Source: Gammaproteobacteria bacterium (GTDB lineage: Bacteria > Pseudomonadota > Gammaproteobacteria > Steroidobacterales > Rariloculaceae). From it: a DNA stretch of 7,085 nt. This document shows positions 6,168-7,085 of the stretch, piece after piece; the first letter of the stretch is position 1, and every line of letters starts with the position of its first letter. Under the pieces are notes generated by a model that saw only the letters and a program-made list of their open reading frames with translations, was not told where the DNA came from and did no database searches. Where the stretch lies: NCBI GenBank assembly GCA_016927175.1, contig JAFGNC010000549.1:1-7085 (forward strand). Direction: 5' to 3'. The position numbers were made by a program, and so were the translations under genes.

Positions 6168-7085
6168 ATGCTCGATACCGTATCCGCGCGGGTGACGCGC
6201 GCGCTGCGCGGCTGCATCGCCGCAGCGCTCCTGATCGGCGTTTCAGGCGTTGCGCTCGCGCAGGCAACGCTCGACGAGCTCGCCTGGGCCTACGCGATAT
6301 CGCCGGCGTTCCCGCAGGTGCCGGACGACGGCACGCTCTATTCGCTGCCCGGGTCGGATCGCAGCTTCACGCTCGACCAGATCCGCAACCGCTTCGGGCC
6401 GGCAGACTGGTTTCCCGGGGACCATCCCGCCATGCCGCCGATCGTCGCTGTCGGCCGGCAGGAAGCCGGTATCTGGGCTTGCGCCCTCTGCCACTACCCG
6501 AATGGCCAGGGGAAGCCCGAGAACGCCGGCGTAGCGGGACTCGATCCCGGTTACTTCGTTCAGCAGCTCCACGACATGCGCAACGGCTTGCGACGCAGTG
6601 CCAACGCGGACAAGGCCAACACGAACCTGATGATCGCGTACGCCCGGAGCATGACGGACGGCGAAATCGAAGCGGCGGCGGAGTATTACGCCTCGATGCA
6701 GTGGAGGCCGTGGATCGAGGTGGTAGAGACGGACACGGTACCGAAAACGTTTCTTCGCGGCGGCCTGCACCTGCGGCTGGAGGGCGAGGAGGCCGGCATC
6801 GAGCCGATCGGCCGGCGTATCGTCGAGTCACCGCTCGATACGGAAGGAACCGAGATGCTGCGCAACCCGCGCGCCGGCTTCATCGCCTATGTGCCGGTCG
6901 GCGCGGTCGCGGCCGGCGAGGAACTGGCCGCGACCGGCGGCGGCAGAACGATCCGGTGCGCGATCTGCCACGGCGAGAACCTCGAAGGCCTCGGCCCCGT
7001 GCCGCCGCTGCGCGGGCGATCGCCGAGCTATGTCGCGCGCCAGCTGTTCGATTTTCAGGCCGGCACGCGGCGGGGCGCCTGGTCG
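6168..7085 (+). CDS. Periplasmic diheme cytochrome c, 3' end outside window
   Basis: An electron-transfer protein with two c-type heme sites. The frame is open for 306 codons from ATG 6168 to the last base with no stop, so the gene is cut by the right edge. Residues 1-31 form a Sec signal (basic residues, then CIAAALLIGVSGVALA) with an ALA-Q cleavage site. Heme motif one is CALCH (C105, C108, H109), and M155 in NLMIAYA is a likely axial ligand. It is followed by TDGEIEAAAEYY, as in cytochrome c4/c5-like domains. A linker with IGRRIVESP and FIAYVPVG leads to heme motif two, CAICH (C264, C267, H268), then GRSPSYVARQLFDFQAGTRRG. The second axial Met is beyond the window. The two GYFVQQLHDMRNG and SYVARQLFDFQAG helices show an internal duplication. 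Such cytochromes often accept electrons from PQQ or other periplasmic dehydrogenases; no dehydrogenase gene is visible here. GGGGGA 10 bases upstream of the ATG is a reasonable ribosome site. Confidence 0.9.
   Translation, partial: MLDTVSARVTRALRGCIAAALLIGVSGVALAQATLDELAWAYAISPAFPQVPDDGTLYSLPGSDRSFTLDQIRNRFGPADWFPGDHPAMPPIVAVGRQEAGIWACALCHYPNGQGKPENAGVAGLDPGYFVQQLHDMRNGLRRSANADKANTNLMIAYARSMTDGEIEAAAEYYASMQWRPWIEVVETDTVPKTFLRGGLHLRLEGEEAGIEPIGRRIVESPLDTEGTEMLRNPRAGFIAYVPVGAVAAGEELAATGGGRTIRCAICHGENLEGLGPVPPLRGRSPSYVARQLFDFQAGTRRGAWS

Noticed and set aside
4933..6195. A 420-codon open frame on the + strand across the secreted-protein operon and the intergenic region
   Set aside because: It is antisense to two genes with signal peptides, firm ribosome sites and family motifs. 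Its translation is Arg/Val-rich with no recognisable domain, typical of a GC-rich antisense shadow. Its tail, from an ATG at 5941, also lacks a ribosome site.

Overview
This window looks like a chromosomal segment from a high-GC Gammaproteobacterium. The evidence is a PrlC-type M3 oligopeptidase, a GTG-started exonuclease III and a NhaB antiporter that is very close to enterobacterial and Vibrio NhaB. Secreted DUF6152-type proteins and PQQ-dehydrogenase-style cytochromes suggest a soil or environmental lineage such as Steroidobacterales or Nevskiales; that placement is inference only. I see no mobile element, phage gene, CRISPR array, tRNA or rRNA.

Layout. Positions 1-912 hold the C-terminal part of oligopeptidase A (prlC), cut by the left edge. 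It overlaps by 4 bp (GTGA) a complete exonuclease III gene (xthA, 909-1679). Close behind lies an HD-domain protein (1758-2828) whose metal-site motifs resemble class I cyclic-nucleotide phosphodiesterases. A 93-bp gap contains a perfect 7-bp palindrome around a consensus TTGACA box. It precedes nhaB (2922-4457), a Na+/H+ antiporter whose third codon positions look less GC-biased than its neighbours. All of these are on the + strand.

The second half is a divergent, exported-protein region. On the - strand a two-gene operon runs from 5841 to 4524: a 293-residue secreted protein of unnamed function, then a 139-residue DUF6152-like secreted protein. Each start has its own GAGGAC ribosome site. 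Across a 326-bp intergenic region (5842-6167) with several inverted repeats and candidate promoters lies a + strand gene for a secreted diheme cytochrome c. It starts at 6168 and is still open at the right edge.

How the genes fit together. The left half is housekeeping: peptide turnover, base-excision repair, possible nucleotide signalling and sodium/pH homeostasis. The right half encodes three proteins with export signals, plausibly a periplasmic redox or metal-handling module. The most interesting points are the orphan PDE-like HD protein, the DUF6152 protein whose predicted mature N-terminus is His-His, its unnamed operon partner, and the divergent cytochrome.
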